Assembly (NCBI GenBank): GCA_902495325.1
Contig: CABUWK010000006.1
Span: 1-64,000 of the forward strand
Reading direction: 5' to 3'
Length of the DNA: 64,000 nucleotides
Origin: an uncultured Acidiphilium sp.
Lineage (GTDB): Bacteria; Bacillota; Clostridia; Christensenellales; Borkfalkiaceae
The position numbers and the translations under genes were made by a program. The notes beneath the pieces are model-generated. The model was not told the DNA's origin, did no database searches, and saw only the letters and a program-made list of their open reading frames with translations. Shown here piece after piece: positions 62,193 to 64,000 of this stretch. Position 1 is the first letter of the stretch. Each line of letters begins with the position of its first letter.

Positions 62193-63765
62193 CGTAAACG
62201 GATTCCTGCCGTATTACAACTATTACAATCAGATGTTTTACACGCAAACGGGGCTTTACACGATCAATTCCTTTGAAATGCCCTTTGCGTATTCCAACGA
62301 CGGAAAAATCGTTTGTTACGACATTCTTATCCGCGATGCAAACGGAACGCTCAATTGGAACGGTATTCCCGGCATTTCGATTTCGCTATATTATAACGGA
62401 GCGGATCATACCTTAACTCCGGAAAAGGCAGACACGGGAAGTTACGTCTATTCTTCCTATGTAAACGCCCTGATAAATCATAAAGCGGACGGAACGGCTG
62501 CGGGAAAGGACAGTTATCTGAAAATTCTTTCTTACGGAGACGCGCGCTGGAAATTCGATATCGATCCGTCGAAAATCGGTTCGGAAAACATAGATTTCGA
62601 AATCGTTTACAACTACATTATGGCTGTAAACGACGGATTCCAGGCATATTCCAGAACCGTTCAGAACGAAGACGGCAAAACCGAAACCACCTATATCACG
62701 ACCGAATTTACTTTGCCCGGCGTTCTTTTGCTGGACGAAACAAAAGCGGCAGCCGACGCCGTTTACGATAAAAACCTGTATATCTGGATGTACGAGGCGT
62801 TCGGCGGCGTTGCTTACGACAATTCGACCGATGCGAAAAACTATGTGCTGGTCGATTGGCTGAGACAAAGCAGAGATCTTAACGCAACCGACGAAACAAC
62901 GCTTGTTTCCGCGTCTTCGAAAGCCCTGCTCACTCAGGTGAAAAATTTCAAAGGGATCGAATACCTGACGGGCACTTCGTACGTCAATCTGAGCGGGATC
63001 GACCTTTCGGGCGATTATGCAAACACGATGACTTATCTCTCGCAAATGTCCTCGATCACGACGCTGTATCTTTGCAACTGCAAACTTTCCTCGCTCATCA
63101 CCGCCGACAGCCCGAACGACGCCGACCTTGCTAAGCTTACCGCTTTGAAAAGGCTTACGGAACTTCACATCGAAAACAGCGTAGGCAACTCGTCAAATGA
63201 AAATAAAGTGTTTTCCATGGAGTTTTTAACTTCTTTTGCCAACTTAAACCGTGTTTACGTTTACGGAAACCTTGCAAATGCCACGGGCGATACGCCCGAC
63301 GGCGTGAACGGCATTTTCTACGGATCGGTCGGACTTGTGAATATGGAATATTTTGCCGAACTTTCTTCTTCCGGCACGTCCGTATACAACACCGCCTCGA
63401 CATCCGCGCAGTTTCTGTTCGAAGAGCAAACGGGCGTAAACGATTACAAAATGCTGCAAAGCGTGGAATATCAGAAAAAACTGAAAAAAGGGATCCCGAT
63501 CAAAGCCGTTTACGAATCGTTTGCAAGCGCGGCAGAAACCGCGTCATCGGCGGATAAAACCGACGTTGCCGCCTATTACGGGCTTAAAACAAGCTATACA
63601 GTCGGCTCTACATCGTATCCCGTTACCGTAAACTCGCTTGTCTGGGGTTCGGATGCCGGCGATGACAATACGGAAACGACCGGGTTTTACGTTGCCTACA
63701 CGCTGACGGTAGATAGTACAAAGGTTACGATCAAAGTAAGATTCAACGTGGTGAGGGTAGATTGA
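62161..63765 (+). CDS. Secreted protein 2, C-terminal part, about 534 codons (first ATG 62233)
   Basis: Continues secreted protein 2 after the 4-C frameshift (IEAVANDSGDNVNGFLPYYN). Contains a leucine-rich-repeat-like block (FKGIEYLTGTSYVNLSGIDL, then ITTLYLCNCKLSSLITADS, and LTELHIEN) related to the block in secreted protein 1. A final beta-rich domain ends in VDSTKVTIKVRFNVVRVD. If translated alone it would begin at the ATG at 62233 without a ribosome site. Its stop overlaps the start of the next gene (TGATG). Confidence 0.65.
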   Translation: MEAVANDSGDNVNGFLPYYNYYNQMFYTQTGLYTINSFEMPFAYSNDGKIVCYDILIRDANGTLNWNGIPGISISLYYNGADHTLTPEKADTGSYVYSSYVNALINHKADGTAAGKDSYLKILSYGDARWKFDIDPSKIGSENIDFEIVYNYIMAVNDGFQAYSRTVQNEDGKTETTYITTEFTLPGVLLLDETKAAADAVYDKNLYIWMYEAFGGVAYDNSTDAKNYVLVDWLRQSRDLNATDETTLVSASSKALLTQVKNFKGIEYLTGTSYVNLSGIDLSGDYANTMTYLSQMSSITTLYLCNCKLSSLITADSPNDADLAKLTALKRLTELHIENSVGNSSNENKVFSMEFLTSFANLNRVYVYGNLANATGDTPDGVNGIFYGSVGLVNMEYFAELSSSGTSVYNTASTSAQFLFEEQTGVNDYKMLQSVEYQKKLKKGIPIKAVYESFASAAETASSADKTDVAAYYGLKTSYTVGSTSYPVTVNSLVWGSDAGDDNTETTGFYVAYTLTVDSTKVTIKVRFNVVRVD

Positions 63766-64000
63766 TGAAGGATAAAATCAAAAAACTGATCACCGATAAA
63801 AAACTGATAAGTTCGGCGGCAAGTTGCCTGTTTCTGTTGGTTGCGATCGTGATCGTTGTCGTAGCGGTCATGCCGAAAGGGCTTGCGTGGTTCTCGCAGA
63901 ATAAAAACGTTACGGGCAGCGGCATGAGCCTGACCGTTCGCGCGGACTATATGCGCTTTGATGATACGTTTACCGCAAAAGCCGTAATGAACGAAACGGA
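63765..64000 (+). CDS. Secreted protein 3, N-terminus only (runs off the window)
   Basis: Third protein of the locus. A basic start (KDKIKKLITDKKLI) leads to a long hydrophobic helix (SSAASCLFLLVAIVIVVVAV) and then GLAWFSQNKNVTGSGMSL. This AWFSQN-NVTGSGM junction is a common pattern in Clostridial exported filament-like proteins. ATG 63765 overlaps the stop of protein 2, so translation is coupled. No lesion in the 78 codons visible. Confidence 0.75.
   Translation, partial: MKDKIKKLITDKKLISSAASCLFLLVAIVIVVVAVMPKGLAWFSQNKNVTGSGMSLTVRADYMRFDDTFTAKAVMNET

Overview
The window reads as chromosome of an endospore-forming member of the Clostridia, probably an uncultivated gut lineage. The case rests on a spoVAC-spoVAD-spoVAE set with yunB, an IspH-ribosomal S1 fusion, a PucR-type regulator, a DUF4011 helicase, and tight operons with ATGA start/stop overlaps and strong Shine-Dalgarno sites. 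The genus cannot be fixed from sequence alone. Only one tRNA gene (Trp) and no rRNA is present.

Layout. 1-4.5 kb: a DUF308 membrane protein, a small FakA C-terminal-like protein, tRNA-Trp, a VTT-family membrane protein and galT. 4.6-9.6 kb: a sodium-pump decarboxylase operon (divergent MmdA-like carboxyltransferase, gamma subunit, biotin carrier, beta pump, OadA/5S-like carboxyltransferase). This runs by overlapping genes into surE, a BaiN-like flavoprotein, aroH, cmk, plsC and an ispH-S1 fusion (to 15.3 kb). 15.3-18.4 kb: a 600-base non-coding stretch full of hairpin repeats, an unknown membrane protein and mgtE. 18.7-24.6 kb: a DUF4011/helicase/Vsr-like protein resembling known phage-defence helicases, followed by an extended RNase H. 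24.6-29.9 kb: PucR regulator, S41 protease, spoVAC/AD/AE, yunB. 30-46.8 kb: U32 peptidase, mutS2, an unknown membrane protein, cysteine desulfurase and thiI, PBP1A (opposite strand), then miaB-mutS-mutL-miaA. 46.9-52.8 kb: exonuclease and lexA facing a Cys-rich mini-protein across a shared SOS operator candidate, then site-2 protease, scpA, scpB and a lipoprotein.

The right end (53.2-64 kb) is accessory. A clear c-di-GMP-I (GEMM) riboswitch, preceded by a duplicated promoter segment, leads into at least three large secreted proteins. These have SipW/TasA-like N-termini, Ig-like and leucine-rich sections, and an AT-rich Tyr/Thr-rich section. The first two genes carry four small lesions (a 5-A frameshift, an in-frame TAG, an ATA where ATG is expected, a 4-C frameshift), so they are decaying, phase-variable or mis-assembled.

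The most unusual signals are: (1) the riboswitch-controlled adhesin locus; (2) short repeats with a conserved core but a different perfect inverted repeat around each copy; (3) a promoter plus ribosome site inside ispH, in an AT-rich patch, that could make free ribosomal S1; (4) a carboxyltransferase with degraded oxyanion glycines inside a transcarboxylase-like operon. Promoters, terminators and starts were called by eye from hexamers, spacing and stems; no database or folding program was run.
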